This document shows, one piece after another, positions 43,879-54,443 of a stretch of 64,000 nt of DNA (positions are counted from its first letter, which is position 1; each line of letters starts with the position of its first letter). Under the pieces are notes generated by a model, which saw only the letters and a list, made by a program, of their open reading frames with translations, did no database searches and had not been told where the DNA came from. The DNA lies in contig NZ_FOWQ01000007.1 in assembly GCF_900115505.1 (NCBI RefSeq), forward strand, positions 124,001 to 188,000, written 5' to 3'. The position numbers were made by a program, and so were the translations under genes. This stretch comes from Geodermatophilus dictyosporus (GTDB lineage Bacteria; Actinomycetota; Actinomycetes; Mycobacteriales; Geodermatophilaceae).

Positions 43879-44664
43879 ATGGCGATCGACAGGGCAGCTG
43901 CTCCGTCGTCGGCGACCCTGCCGGACGACCTGACGGCGAGCGGCCTGGCCGGCCTGCTCGACCTGCTCGAGCGCGCCGACGGGCTGCCCCGCCGGCCGCG
44001 CCCGCGCCGGGCGGTGGCCACCCGCTCGCCCGGCGCGCCGCGCGCGCTGCGGCCGCTGCCGGTGGCCCGCCCGGTGCCGGTCCCGCGGCCCCGCCCGGCG
44101 GCCGCCGCGCCCGCCGTGCCGACCGAGCCCGCGGCACCGGCGCCGGCCGGCTCGCGGTTGCGCGCCCGGGTGCGGGCGGCGACGCGGCGTCTGGCGCTGT
44201 GGGGCGCCGGCCCCGGTGCCGTGTACGCGGCGTGGCCGACGGCGCCGATCGCGGTGCCCCCGCCGCGGCCGAGGCCACCGCGTCCGAACCCGCTGCGCCG
44301 CCTGGCGATGTGGGGTGCCGGCCCCGGCGGTGCCCACCTGGCCTGGGGCCGGCCCGCTCCGGCCCGCCCGGTCGCCTCCGGCCCGGTGGTGCTCACCGAG
44401 CTGCCCAGCACCCCCACGGTCCAGCCCGCGGCGTCTTCCCCCGCCGCGGCGCTCCCTCCGGCCGGGGCAGCCCGGCCGGTCCCCCCGCCCCGCCCGGGCG
44501 GGACCGGCCCCGGGCTGGCCCCGGCCGGCTGGCCCGCCCGCCCGGCGGTCCCGCGGGGCGGGACCGGCCCTCCCGGCCGGTCCGGCTCGGCGCGGGCCCG
44601 GGGCGACCCGGTGCCCGGCACGGCCCGGGGCTCGCCCCGGCCGCCGCCCCCCGCCCCCGACTGA
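43879..44664 (+). CDS. Proline-rich protein with duplicated WGAGPG motif, unknown family
   Basis: A 261-residue protein with no recognised domain. An acidic amphipathic N-terminus (DDLTASGLAGLLDLLERADG) is followed by Pro/Arg/Ala-rich sequence. Two near-identical blocks, RRLALWGAGPGAVYAAW (103-119) and RRLAMWGAGPGGAHLAW (140-156), are separated by a Pro-rich linker. The C-terminal third is Pro/Gly/Ala-rich. ATG 43879 follows a strong AGGAGGACGGC site, which supports translation. No signal peptide is seen, so it is probably cytosolic or bound to a membrane or partner through the WGAGPG blocks. Confidence 0.75.
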   Translation: MAIDRAAAPSSATLPDDLTASGLAGLLDLLERADGLPRRPRPRRAVATRSPGAPRALRPLPVARPVPVPRPRPAAAAPAVPTEPAAPAPAGSRLRARVRAATRRLALWGAGPGAVYAAWPTAPIAVPPPRPRPPRPNPLRRLAMWGAGPGGAHLAWGRPAPARPVASGPVVLTELPSTPTVQPAASSPAAALPPAGAARPVPPPRPGGTGPGLAPAGWPARPAVPRGGTGPPGRSGSARARGDPVPGTARGSPRPPPPAPD

Positions 44665-45113
44665 CCCGCAGCGCGCCCCCTCCCGGGGACGCCGTCCGAG
44701 AAGCCCTCGCCCGACGAGGACGACGGGCCCGGCCACCACTTCCCCCCTGGGTGGCCGGGACCGCCGGTCCGGTCGCGCACAGCTCCCCCCGGCCCCCGTG
44801 GCCGCCCCCTGGCCCTCCTCCGCGGCACCCGCCGCCGGCAGACTCGCACCGACAGACCACGGCGCACGACCGCTCTCGCCTCGACCCCCCGCCGACTGCT
44901 CCCCCGAGGACAGCGCGCGGACCCTCCCGGGAGGCGCAGACGACCGGCACCGCGGCCCGCCGGCGCGACCGCCGCGCAGGAGGCGACCCCAGGCACCCGC
45001 CGGTGCCCGGGCGGACGTCCCCCCGTCCCCCGGGTCTCTGACCGGCCGGACCTGGCCGGGACGGGCGCCCCGACGGTCCGGTGCCGGCCCGCACGGGCCG
45101 AGCCGGAGGAGAC
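44665..45113. other. 449-base C-rich intergenic stretch without a gene
   Basis: The plus strand is markedly C-rich with many CCC and CCCCC runs. Frames are open on both strands, but none has a start with a ribosome site or family-like sequence. No strong hairpin is seen. It ends at the GGAGGAGAC ribosome site of the next gene. Confidence 0.5.
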
Positions 45114-46034
45114 GTGCAGCGCACCGGCCGCGGTCCGCCAGGCCCGGCGCCGTCGAGCAGCGCCCAGGACGGTGCCCCACCCCGGGCGCCGCGCGTCACG
45201 ACCCACGACGGGCGCCCGCCCCGACCTGCTCCGGCACTGCGCCGGAACGGGCGGGGCGGGCGCCCGTCGGCGTCCCCGGACCCGCGCCGGACCGGAACCC
45301 GGGGGTTGCAGGCGGCGCTGGTCGGCACCGCTGCGCTGCTCGCCGTGGGCGTGGTGGTGCTCACCGCGGCGCACTGCACCTCCGGCACCGACGGCGACAC
45401 GATCGTCTCCTTCGACCCGGTCATCGACGAGGCGCCGCCGTCCGACCTGCCCGTCGCCGGCGACCTCGCCGCGGGCTACGGGCCGGACGACGAGCTCCCC
45501 GACGGCTGGTACCGCGGCACCGCACACGCGCACCCGGAGCACTCCGACTCCACCGACCAGGACAGCTGGAACGACGTCGGCGTCGTGGAGCTGGACGAGG
45601 CCGTCACCGGCATCCACCCCGCCCAGCTGGCCGCGCCGAACGAGCTGGACCGCTACGCCCAGCCGCGGCTGAACCGGACCGGGTTCCGCGTCGTCGGCTA
45701 CGGCACCGAGGTGCGGCGGGCCGACTCCGGCCCGCAGACGCCGACGCCGAAGAGCTACCCGATCGTGCGTCGCTACACCGACGTCGTCGGCCAGAAGCTG
45801 ACCCCGCAGATCCTGCAGGTCAACGGCGACGAGCACGACGCCCGCGGTGGCGGCGGCACCTGCTTCGGCGACTCCGGCGGCCCGGCCTTCGCGCCCGACT
45901 CGGGCCACCTGGTCACCGTCACCGGCTACGGCTACACGGCCGACTGCCGCTACATCGACGGCCTGCAGCGCGTGGACGTCCCGGTCGTGCAGAGCTGGCT
46001 GGCGACCTTCGGGATGACCCGCGCGGCGGGCTGA
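45114..46034 (+). CDS. Trypsin-like serine protease with atypical N-terminus
   Basis: Chymotrypsin-fold C-terminal part: catalytic His87 in VLTAAHC, Asp154 in NDVGVVEL and Ser254 in CFGDSGGPAF. The first 64 residues are Pro/Arg-rich. Residues 66-84 form a hydrophobic helix that runs straight into the His motif. The usual mature N-terminus (I/V-x-GG), the first beta-strands and the Cys pairing with that of AAHC are missing. GTG 45114 follows GGAGGAGAC and is preferred over GTG 45081. It may be a decayed gene, a membrane-bound inactive form or a fusion. 306 residues. Confidence 0.72.
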   Translation: MQRTGRGPPGPAPSSSAQDGAPPRAPRVTTHDGRPPRPAPALRRNGRGGRPSASPDPRRTGTRGLQAALVGTAALLAVGVVVLTAAHCTSGTDGDTIVSFDPVIDEAPPSDLPVAGDLAAGYGPDDELPDGWYRGTAHAHPEHSDSTDQDSWNDVGVVELDEAVTGIHPAQLAAPNELDRYAQPRLNRTGFRVVGYGTEVRRADSGPQTPTPKSYPIVRRYTDVVGQKLTPQILQVNGDEHDARGGGGTCFGDSGGPAFAPDSGHLVTVTGYGYTADCRYIDGLQRVDVPVVQSWLATFGMTRAAG

Positions 46035-46067
46035 CCCCCCGCGGCGGGTGCTCCCCGCCAGGGAGTC

Positions 46068-46089
46068 CCGGTCCCTACCCCCGGACCGG
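46068..46089 (+). terminator. Hairpin after the protease gene
   Basis: CCGGTCC pairs with GGACCGG around CTACCCCC, 34 bases after the stop. No T-run, but it is the only hairpin in the 117-base gap. Confidence 0.5.
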
Positions 46090-46151
46090 GGTTCCCGCGC
46101 ATCCGGGCGGGTGTCGTTCCGCCCACACCGGTTGGAGGGGCGCCCCCGGAC

Positions 46152-48293
46152 GTGAGAGAAAGGACGGTGGACCGCCCGCCGACCGCACCGAATGGAACCG
46201 CCCCTGTGACCCTGCCCGAGCAGCGTCCGGGGTCCCCGGGCGGAGCGCCGCCCCGGCCGCTGTCCCCGCTGCCCGACGACCCCGAGGTCAGCCGGCTGCG
46301 CTTCGAGCTGGCCATCGACGCGGCGGGCATCGGCAGCTTCGACTGGGACCTCGAGAGCGGCCGGCTGACCTGGGACGAGCAGCTGCAGGCCCTCTTCGGC
46401 TTCACCGAGGGCGAGTTCGACTCGACGATCGACGCCTTCGCCGCCCGGCTGCACCCCGACGACCGCGAGCGCACGCTGCAGGCGCTGCAGGGCGCGATCG
46501 ACACCTGCGGCGAGTACGCCGCGGAGTTCCGCGCGGTGCTGCCCTCCGGCGAGATCCGCTGGGTGCAGGGCCGCGGGCGCGCGCTGGCCGACGCCTCGGG
46601 CGTCGCCGTGCGGCTCCTGGGCGCCGGCATCGACACCACGCAGGTCCGCGAGGGCGAGGCCCGGGTCTCCCGGGTGCTGGAGACCATGCGGTCGGCGTTC
46701 TTCGCCCTCGACCGCGAGTGGCGGTTCACCTATGTCAACGCCGAGGCCGAGCGGGTGCTGCACCGCTCGCGCGAGGAGCTGCTCGGCGGCGTCGTCTGGG
46801 AGCTGTTCCCGGCCGCGGTCGGCAGCGACTTCGAGAGCCACTACCGCGGCGCGGTGGAGACCGGCGAGGAGCAGGTCTTCGAGGCCTACTACCCGCCGCC
46901 GCTGGACGCCTGGTACGAGGTGCGCGCGTGGCCCGGGCCCGACGGGCTGTCGGTGTACTTCCTCGACGTCACCGAGCGGCGGGCCGCCGCGCAGCAGGCC
47001 CGCGACGGCGCCGCGCGCCTGGCGCTGCTGGCCGAGGTCAGCGCGCTGATGTCGACCGCCCTCGGCTCGGCCGTCGCCGAGGAGCGGGCGCTGCAGCGGG
47101 TCGCCCAGGCGGTGGTCCCGGTGCTCGGTGACTGGGTGGTCCTCACCCTCGCCGACGCCGTGGACGGCCGGATGCGCGACGTCGCGTCCTGGCACCGGGA
47201 CCCGGCGCTGCGGGCGGCCACCGCAACCTACGCCGGCCTGCGGCTGGCCTCGATCGCGTCCGACGCGCCGGTGCTGCAGGCGCTGGGGTCCGGCCGGCTG
47301 CTCACCGTGGCCGACGTGCAGGCGGTCATCCGGCCGACGCTGCCCGAGGGCGAGGTGCGCGAGGTCTTCGACGCGCTGGCGCCGCGCTCCGCGGTGACGC
47401 TGCCGCTGCTGGCCCGCGGGCGGACGCTGGGCGCGCTGAGCCTCTACCGCGGTCCGGACCGCCCGGCCGCCGGGGACGAGGACGTCCGCACCGCGCGGGA
47501 GGTCGCCGACCGCGTCGCGCTCGCGCTGGACAACGCGCGGCTGTTCGACCAGCAGCGCCGGCTGGCCGAGGCGCTGCAGCGCAGCATGCTCACCGCGCCG
47601 CCGCAGCCCGACCACGCCGAGATCGTCGTCCGCTATCAGCCGGCCGTGCAGGTCGCCCAGGTCGGCGGCGACTGGTACGACGCGTTCCTGCAGCCAGACG
47701 GCGCCACCGTGCTGGTGATCGGCGACGTCGTCGGCCACGACACCGAGGCCGCCGCCACGATGGGCCAGCTGCGCGGGATGCTGCGCGGGATCGCCCACCG
47801 CGGCGACCACCCACCCGACGCGGTGCTCGGCGAGCTCGACGCCGCCGTCGACGGGCTGGGCCTGCACACGATGGCCACCGCGGTGGTCGCGCGGGTGGAG
47901 CAGACCCCGGAGCAGCGCGCCGCCGGCCGCACCACGCTGCGCTGGTCGAACGCCGGCCACCCGCCGCCGCTGCTGCTCACGCCGTCGGGGCAGGTGCGGA
48001 CGCTGGGCACCGAGCGCGGGGAGCTGATGCTCGGCGTCGACCCGGGCGCGCGGCGGTCGTCCTCGGCGGTGGAGGTGCCCCGCGGCTCGACGCTGCTGCT
48101 CTACACCGACGGCCTGGTCGAGGGCCGCGACCTGCTGCTCGACGACGGCATCGAGCTGCTCCGGACGGCGCTGGCGCAGCTCGCGCACCTGCCGCTAGAG
48201 CGGCTGTGCGACGCGCTGGTCACCCGGCTGCGCCCCGAGGGCCTGCAGGACGACGTCGCCCTGGTCGCCATCCGCCTCCACCCTCGAGGTTGA
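46152..48293 (+). CDS. PAS-PAS-GAF-SpoIIE (PP2C) phosphatase
   Basis: A 713-residue soluble sensor phosphatase of RsbU type. PAS at about 45-165 (AAGIGSFDWDLESGRLTWDE), a second PAS at about 175-285 (SAFFALDREWRFTYVNAEAE), GAF at about 295-465 and the SpoIIE phosphatase at about 480-710. PP2C residues: VGGDWYDAF, VIGDVVGHDTEAAATM, SNAGHPPPLLL, LLLYTDGLVEG and LQDDVALVAI. It should dephosphorylate a STAS antagonist, counteracting a HATPase kinase; such a kinase is the next, convergent gene. GTG 46152 is given, though GTG 46167 has a closer AAGGA site. Confidence 0.93.
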   Translation: MRERTVDRPPTAPNGTAPVTLPEQRPGSPGGAPPRPLSPLPDDPEVSRLRFELAIDAAGIGSFDWDLESGRLTWDEQLQALFGFTEGEFDSTIDAFAARLHPDDRERTLQALQGAIDTCGEYAAEFRAVLPSGEIRWVQGRGRALADASGVAVRLLGAGIDTTQVREGEARVSRVLETMRSAFFALDREWRFTYVNAEAERVLHRSREELLGGVVWELFPAAVGSDFESHYRGAVETGEEQVFEAYYPPPLDAWYEVRAWPGPDGLSVYFLDVTERRAAAQQARDGAARLALLAEVSALMSTALGSAVAEERALQRVAQAVVPVLGDWVVLTLADAVDGRMRDVASWHRDPALRAATATYAGLRLASIASDAPVLQALGSGRLLTVADVQAVIRPTLPEGEVREVFDALAPRSAVTLPLLARGRTLGALSLYRGPDRPAAGDEDVRTAREVADRVALALDNARLFDQQRRLAEALQRSMLTAPPQPDHAEIVVRYQPAVQVAQVGGDWYDAFLQPDGATVLVIGDVVGHDTEAAATMGQLRGMLRGIAHRGDHPPDAVLGELDAAVDGLGLHTMATAVVARVEQTPEQRAAGRTTLRWSNAGHPPPLLLTPSGQVRTLGTERGELMLGVDPGARRSSSAVEVPRGSTLLLYTDGLVEGRDLLLDDGIELLRTALAQLAHLPLERLCDALVTRLRPEGLQDDVALVAIRLHPRG

Positions 48294-48307
48294 CGACACC
48301 GCGACGC

Positions 48308-48784
48308 TCAGTGGCGGGGGAGGACCGCCCAGACGGTCTTGGCGTCGCCCTCGACGTACCAGCCGTGCGCGGTCGACAGCTCGGCGATCAGGTGGAGGCC
48401 CAGGCCGCCCTGGCTGGGGTCGCGGTCGACGGCGGGGGTCGGCGGGGTCCCGGTGTCGCCGTCGGAGACCGCGACGAGGAACGCGTCACCGGTCCTGCGG
48501 ACGGAGGCCTCCACCCGGCCGCCGCCGTGGCGCAGCGCGTTGGAGGCCATCTCGTCGAGCACCAGCAGGAGCCGGTCGCGCAGGTGGGCGAGCCCCTGGG
48601 CGTCGATGCTCCGCCGCAGCTCGTCGCGCACCCGGGGGAGCTCGGTGACGTCGGAGAGCCGCCACCGCAGCCCGTCCCACGCCGGTGGAGGGGACGCCGT
48701 GGGCCAGCCCGCGCCGGCCGCTGCCCGTCCCACCCGGTGTCTCCTCGCGCGTCGAGCCCCCGTCCCGGGCTGGATGTCGAACAC
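48308..48784 (-). CDS. Anti-sigma-type ATP-binding protein (HATPase_c_2), second copy
   Basis: A 158-residue RsbW-like GHKL domain: N-box DEMASNALRHGGG, G1 LVAVSDGDTG and G2 DPSQGGLGLHLIAEL. It shares the unusual run PAVDRDPS with the copy at 39.0-39.5 kb. It ends 14 bases from the stop of the SpoIIE phosphatase, which suggests that the two form an opposing kinase/phosphatase pair on one STAS protein. The first 35 residues before WRLSDVTELPRV are Arg/Pro-rich, so the real start may be internal. Confidence 0.85.
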   Translation of the reverse strand: MFDIQPGTGARRARRHRVGRAAAGAGWPTASPPPAWDGLRWRLSDVTELPRVRDELRRSIDAQGLAHLRDRLLLVLDEMASNALRHGGGRVEASVRRTGDAFLVAVSDGDTGTPPTPAVDRDPSQGGLGLHLIAELSTAHGWYVEGDAKTVWAVLPRH

Positions 48785-48953
48785 CTGCGTATGGCTCGTT
48801 GGAGCACGTCTGAAACCCGGTTGGGACCGGTGTCACAGGTCCGCGAGTGGCGGGACGCGGCTCGATCGACGTCGTCACCGCGCCGACACGGCGCCGGAAC
48901 ACCGGGCGCGGACGCTGTGCCGGGTACCCGCCCCCGGCCCCTGGAGCCCCGCG

Positions 48954-50275
48954 ATGGCCACCCTGACCACCCGGTCCCGCCCGCCGTCCGCCGACCCCGC
49001 CGACCCTGACGGGCGGCCGCCGTGGCGCGTCGCCGTCCCGCTGGGGCTGCAGCACGTGCTGGCGATGTTCACCTCCAACCTGACCCCCGCCATCCTCCTG
49101 GCCGGCGTCATCGGCGCGACGACCGGCGAGGCGACCCTGCTGGTGCAGGCCGCGCTGCTGTGCGCGGGGCTGGCCACGCTGCTGCAGACCGTCGGCATCG
49201 GCCCGGTGGGCAGCCGGCTGCCGCTGATGATGGGCTCGGGCTTCGCGTTCATCGCCGTCGCCGTCCCGCTGGCCGAGGAGCACGGGCTGGACGCCGTCCT
49301 CGGCGGGGTGCTGGTCACCGCCGCGGTGCAGGTGGCCATCGCGCTGGGCATCCACCGGGTCGCCGGGCTGTTCCCGCCGGTGGTGACCGGGACGATCATC
49401 CTGGTCATCGGCCTGGGCCTGCTGCCCAGCGGGGTCGACCTGGCCGCCGGCGGTGTGGGCTCGCCCGACTTCGGCTCGCCGGTGAACCTGGGTGTCGCCG
49501 CACTCGTCTGCCTGCTCACCGTGGTGCTCAACCAGTTCTGCCGGGGGCTGCTGTGCACCGCGTCGGTGCTCATCGCCGTCGTCGTCGGCTACCTGGTGGC
49601 GATCCCGCTCGGGCTGCTCGACCTCTCCGGCGTCGGGGACCGGCCGCTGGTCGCGCTGCCCGAGCCGTTCGCCTTCGGGGTCTCCTTCCCGTTGGTGGCG
49701 GTGCTGTCGATGGCCGTCGTCGGCGTGGTCAACACGGTCGACTCGGTCGGCACCGTGCACGCGGTCACCGAGGGCGGCGCCGGCCGGCCGGCCACCCGCC
49801 GCGAGCTGCGCGGCGGGGTCCTGGCCGAGGGCGGCAGCGCGGTGCTCGGCGGCGTCTTCGGCGCCCTGCCGACGACGATGTTCAGCCAGAACATCGGCCT
49901 GGTCGCGCTCACCCGGCAGATGAGCCGGCACGTGGTGACCATCGGCGCGCTGGTCCTGGTCGGCCTCGCGCTGCTGCCGCAGGTGGCCGCGGTGCTCGCC
50001 GCCATCCCGCCCGCGGTGCTCGGCGGTGGCGTGCTCGTGCTCTTCGGCATGGTCTGCGCGATCGGCGTGCAGCTGCTGGCCAAGGACGGCCTGGACACCC
50101 GGTCGCTGCTGGTCGTGGCGCTGTCCCTGGCGCTGGGCCGGGGCATCGCGTCGGCGCCCGACGCCGTCGACCGCGTCACCGGGCAGTGGGGCGCCTTGTT
50201 CGACTCCGGGATCGTCGTCGCGGCCGTCGTCGCGGTGGTGCTGAACCTGGTGCTCCCCGGCCGGCCGGCGGCGCG

Positions 50276-50303
<28 letters not shown>
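48954..50303 (+). CDS. Nucleobase:cation symporter-2 (xanthine/uracil permease family)
   Basis: A 449-residue transporter with about 14 helices. Family marks: LGLQHVLAMFTSNLTPAILLAG at the N-terminus, the conserved LPLMMGSGFAFIA, and the NAT signature region near GALPTTMFSQNIGLVALT with the Gln-Asn pair. The sequence is closer to uracil/xanthine permeases such as UraA and UacT than to PurP. Substrate cannot be fixed. ATG 48954 starts MATLTTRSRPP. Its end overlaps the convergent tenI gene by 28 bases. The 169-base gap before it shows no gene. Confidence 0.9.
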
Positions 50304-51885
<1,582 letters not shown>

Positions 51886-52998
51886 TCAGTCCCTCCGGAA
51901 GCGGTCGGCGGTGAACGGGGCGGCCACTTCCGGCAGCGGGCCGCCGGCCAGCAGGTCGGCGACGGCGTCGGCGGTGACCGGGGTGAGCAGCACGCCGTTG
52001 CGGTGGTGGCCGGTGGCCAGCACCAGCCCGGGCAGTGACGCCGGTCCCAGCAGCGGGGCGTTGTCCGGCGTCCCCGGGCGCCAGCGGGCCAGCGTCTCCA
52101 CCAGCTCCAGCTCGGTGATCCCCGGGACGACGTCGATGGCGTCGTGCAGCAGGTCGTGCACGCCGCCGGCGGTGACGGTGGGGTCGAAGCCGCGGTCCTC
52201 CACCGTGGCGCCCACGACCAGCCCGTCGCGGCCGTACGGGACCAGGTAGACCTGCCGGCCGCGCACCAGCGCCCGCACGGTGCCCTCGAGCAGCTCCTCG
52301 GCGCCGGCCAGCCGCAGGATCTGCCCCTTCACCGGCCGCACCGGCAGCGGCGGGACGCCGGGCAGCTGCCCGCTGCGGGCGCCCAGCGCCAGCACCACCT
52401 GCCCGGCCGGCACCGCCGCCCCGCCCGCCAGCCGCAGCCCGGCCGCGCGCCCGCCGTCGACGACGAGCTCCGCCACCCGGTCGCGCACCAGCTCGACGCC
52501 CTCGGCCGCGGCGGCGGCGAGCAGCGCGGCGTGCACGGCCCGGCCGTCGACGGAGTGGTCGCCGGAGACCTGCAGCCCGCCGCGCACCCGCGGGGTGAGC
52601 GAGGGCTCGCGGCGCCGGGCGGCCCGCGGGGTGAGCCGCTCGGCGGCCAGCCCCAGCTCGAGCTGGAAGGCGTGCAGCGCGTCGAGCTCGCGGACGTCGT
52701 CGTCGTCGAACCCGACCACCAGCGTGCCCACCGTGCGCAGCCCGACCGGCCGCCCGGAGGCCGCCTCCAGCTCCGCGGCGAAGGACGGCCAGCGCTGCAG
52801 CGAGGCCAGGCCGAGGCGCAGCAGCGGCTCCTCGCCGTAGCCGGCCTCGGTGACCGGGGCGAGCATCCCGGCCGCGGCGGCCGAGGCCCCGGCGCCCGGG
52901 GCGTCGTCGACCACGGTCACCGACAGCCCGCGGCGGGCCGCCCGCCAGGCGACCGCCAGCCCGACCAGCCCGCCCCCGGCGACGGCGACGTCGGTCAC
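51886..52998 (-). CDS. thiO: Glycine oxidase ThiO
   Basis: A 370-residue FAD-dependent oxidase that makes dehydroglycine (iminoacetate) for ThiG. The Rossmann dinucleotide motif VAVAGGGLVGLAVAWRAA is at the N-terminus, followed by GAGASAAAAGMLAP, the DAO-type GDHSVDGRAVHAALL and the C-terminal LVLATGHHRNGVLLTP. Aerobic organisms use ThiO in place of ThiH. GTG 52998 overlaps the cytX TGA (GTGA). Under the TPP riboswitch at 54.3 kb. Confidence 0.95.
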   Translation of the reverse strand: MTDVAVAGGGLVGLAVAWRAARRGLSVTVVDDAPGAGASAAAAGMLAPVTEAGYGEEPLLRLGLASLQRWPSFAAELEAASGRPVGLRTVGTLVVGFDDDDVRELDALHAFQLELGLAAERLTPRAARRREPSLTPRVRGGLQVSGDHSVDGRAVHAALLAAAAAEGVELVRDRVAELVVDGGRAAGLRLAGGAAVPAGQVVLALGARSGQLPGVPPLPVRPVKGQILRLAGAEELLEGTVRALVRGRQVYLVPYGRDGLVVGATVEDRGFDPTVTAGGVHDLLHDAIDVVPGITELELVETLARWRPGTPDNAPLLGPASLPGLVLATGHHRNGVLLTPVTADAVADLLAGGPLPEVAAPFTADRFRRD

Positions 52999-54308
52999 CG
53001 CCGCCGGCCCCGGAGCACGACCGGCAGGGTGAGCGCGACGGCGACGCCGAGGCCGACCAGCGAGGCCGACCAGCCGTTGGCCGGGTCGATGCCCAGGTCG
53101 GCCTGCCTCGCCGTCCACCACGCCGTCCAGCCGGCGCCCGGGCCGGGGAAGAACGTGGGCAGGGTGAGCTGGTAGGCGACGAACCCGGCGGTCCACGGCA
53201 GGAGCAGCAGCGGGCGGGCCGGGGCGGTGCCGGAGGTGTCCCAGCGCCCGTGCGGGGTGGTCCAGTAGGCCACGATCAGCACGCCGGCCAGCGGCACGAA
53301 GACCGCGCCGATGAGGAAGAGGAACGGCTCGTAGGCGGCGACGTCGAAGGTCAGTGCCAGCAGCGTGGCCACGGCGCCGACGACGAGCACGAGCACCCGC
53401 CGGTCGAGCCGGGCGACGACGTTCTGCGCCGACACCGCGGTGGAGTACAGGTTGGCGAAGGCCTCGTCGAGCTCCACCGACACCAGCACGAGCACCGCGA
53501 CCGCGCCCAGCGGGACGGCCAGCAGCGCGTCGATGACGTCGAACCCGGCGCTGCCGTAGGCGGCCAGCGCCAGCACGCCGAGCACGAACATCACCACGGT
53601 GGCCAGGCCGTAGCCGACCGCCGAGCCGACGCCGGCGGCCCGGGCGCTGCGCGCGTGGCGGGTGTAGTCGGCGGCCAACGGCAGCCAGGACACCGGCAGC
53701 GCGATCACGATGTCGGCCGCCGTCCAGAACGACGTCGCGCCGCCGCCCTCGATCGGCGGCAGCGGCTCGCGCAGCACCCCGACGAACAGGTAGACGACGG
53801 CGGCGAGCGCCGCCCACACCGCGTAGCGGGCGAGCACTCTCACCACCCCGAGGGGCCGCAGCGCCATCGCCGTCGCCAGCACCCCGGCGGCGACGACGAA
53901 CGGCCAGCGCGGCGCGTCGAGCACCCGGGAGGCGGCCTCGGCGATGACGACGACCTCGAAGGTCGCCCAGCCGACGCACTGCACGAGGTTGAACGCCGTC
54001 GGCAGCCAGGAGGTGCGCCGGCCGAGCAGCCCGCGCAGCAGCACCATCCCGGGGACGCCCTCCCGCGCGCCCGCCGCGGCGACCAGGCCGAGCAGTGTCG
54101 CGCCGACCACCGCGCCGACGACGATCGCGGCGACCGTGACGCCGAGCGGCCGCCCGGGCAGCACGACGAAGACGGCGGCCACCGGCAGCAGCACGCTGAC
54201 GCCGAGGTTGGCCCACAGGCCCAGGTTGGCGCCGAGCCCGAGGGTGCGCGGCGGCGCCTGGTCGAGGGTGAGGGGCGCGTCGGAGGTGCGCTGGACGTCG
54301 GTGCTCAT
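52995..54308 (-). CDS. cytX: NCS1-family hydroxymethylpyrimidine transporter (CytX-like)
   Basis: A 437-residue permease with 12 helices of the cytosine/purine/thiamine-precursor family (LGANLGLWANLGVSVLLPVA opening, SWLPLAADYTRHARS in helix 6-7). The TPP riboswitch directly upstream and the thi genes downstream make hydroxymethylpyrimidine or a thiamine breakdown product the likely substrate; cytosine transport by sequence alone could not be excluded. First gene of the minus-strand thi operon. The start ATG 54308 lies 4 bases after the riboswitch. Confidence 0.88.
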   Translation of the reverse strand: MSTDVQRTSDAPLTLDQAPPRTLGLGANLGLWANLGVSVLLPVAAVFVVLPGRPLGVTVAAIVVGAVVGATLLGLVAAAGAREGVPGMVLLRGLLGRRTSWLPTAFNLVQCVGWATFEVVVIAEAASRVLDAPRWPFVVAAGVLATAMALRPLGVVRVLARYAVWAALAAVVYLFVGVLREPLPPIEGGGATSFWTAADIVIALPVSWLPLAADYTRHARSARAAGVGSAVGYGLATVVMFVLGVLALAAYGSAGFDVIDALLAVPLGAVAVLVLVSVELDEAFANLYSTAVSAQNVVARLDRRVLVLVVGAVATLLALTFDVAAYEPFLFLIGAVFVPLAGVLIVAYWTTPHGRWDTSGTAPARPLLLLPWTAGFVAYQLTLPTFFPGPGAGWTAWWTARQADLGIDPANGWSASLVGLGVAVALTLPVVLRGRRR

Positions 54309-54312
54309 GGCT

Positions 54313-54394
54313 GCTCCCTACGCCGGCATTACCCGGTCAGGTTCCAGCGGTCGGCGGCGCCTGCAGCCGCCCTCTCAGCCCGGTCGCCCCGAGC
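54313..54394 (-). promoter_or_regulatory. TPP riboswitch controlling cytX-thiO-thiS-thiG-tenI
   Basis: On the minus strand the thi-box signature is complete: GCTCGGGG, GGGCTGAGAGGG, then CCGCTGGAACCTGACCGG, GTAATGCCGGCG and TAGGGAGC. The closing helix P1 pairs GCTC with GAGC. The AGGGAG within the 3' strand is also the ribosome site of cytX, so TPP binding should hide it and stop translation. Confidence 0.95.
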
Positions 54395-54414
54395 TCCCGC
54401 ACATGGCGCAGGCC

Positions 54415-54435
54415 ACCATACGCACCCCGTAGGGT
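54415..54435. promoter_or_regulatory. Back-to-back promoters of the two thiamine operons
   Basis: Minus strand: TATGGT (54415-54420) is a -10 box placed upstream of the cytX riboswitch. Plus strand: TAGGGT (54430-54435) is followed by 8 bases and the tenA GTG 54444, fitting a leaderless transcript. The two promoters are only about 10 bases apart, so they may compete. Confidence 0.5.
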
Positions 54436-54443
54436 GCTCCGCC

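Noticed and set aside
44665..45113. Coding sequence in the C-rich gap
   Set aside because: Open frames have no ribosome site or family-like residues and are Arg/Pro-rich on both strands.
43764..48188. Minus-strand open frame of about 1470 codons
   Set aside because: It spans several real plus-strand genes and reads as Arg/Gly/Gln repeats; long antisense frames are expected at this GC content.
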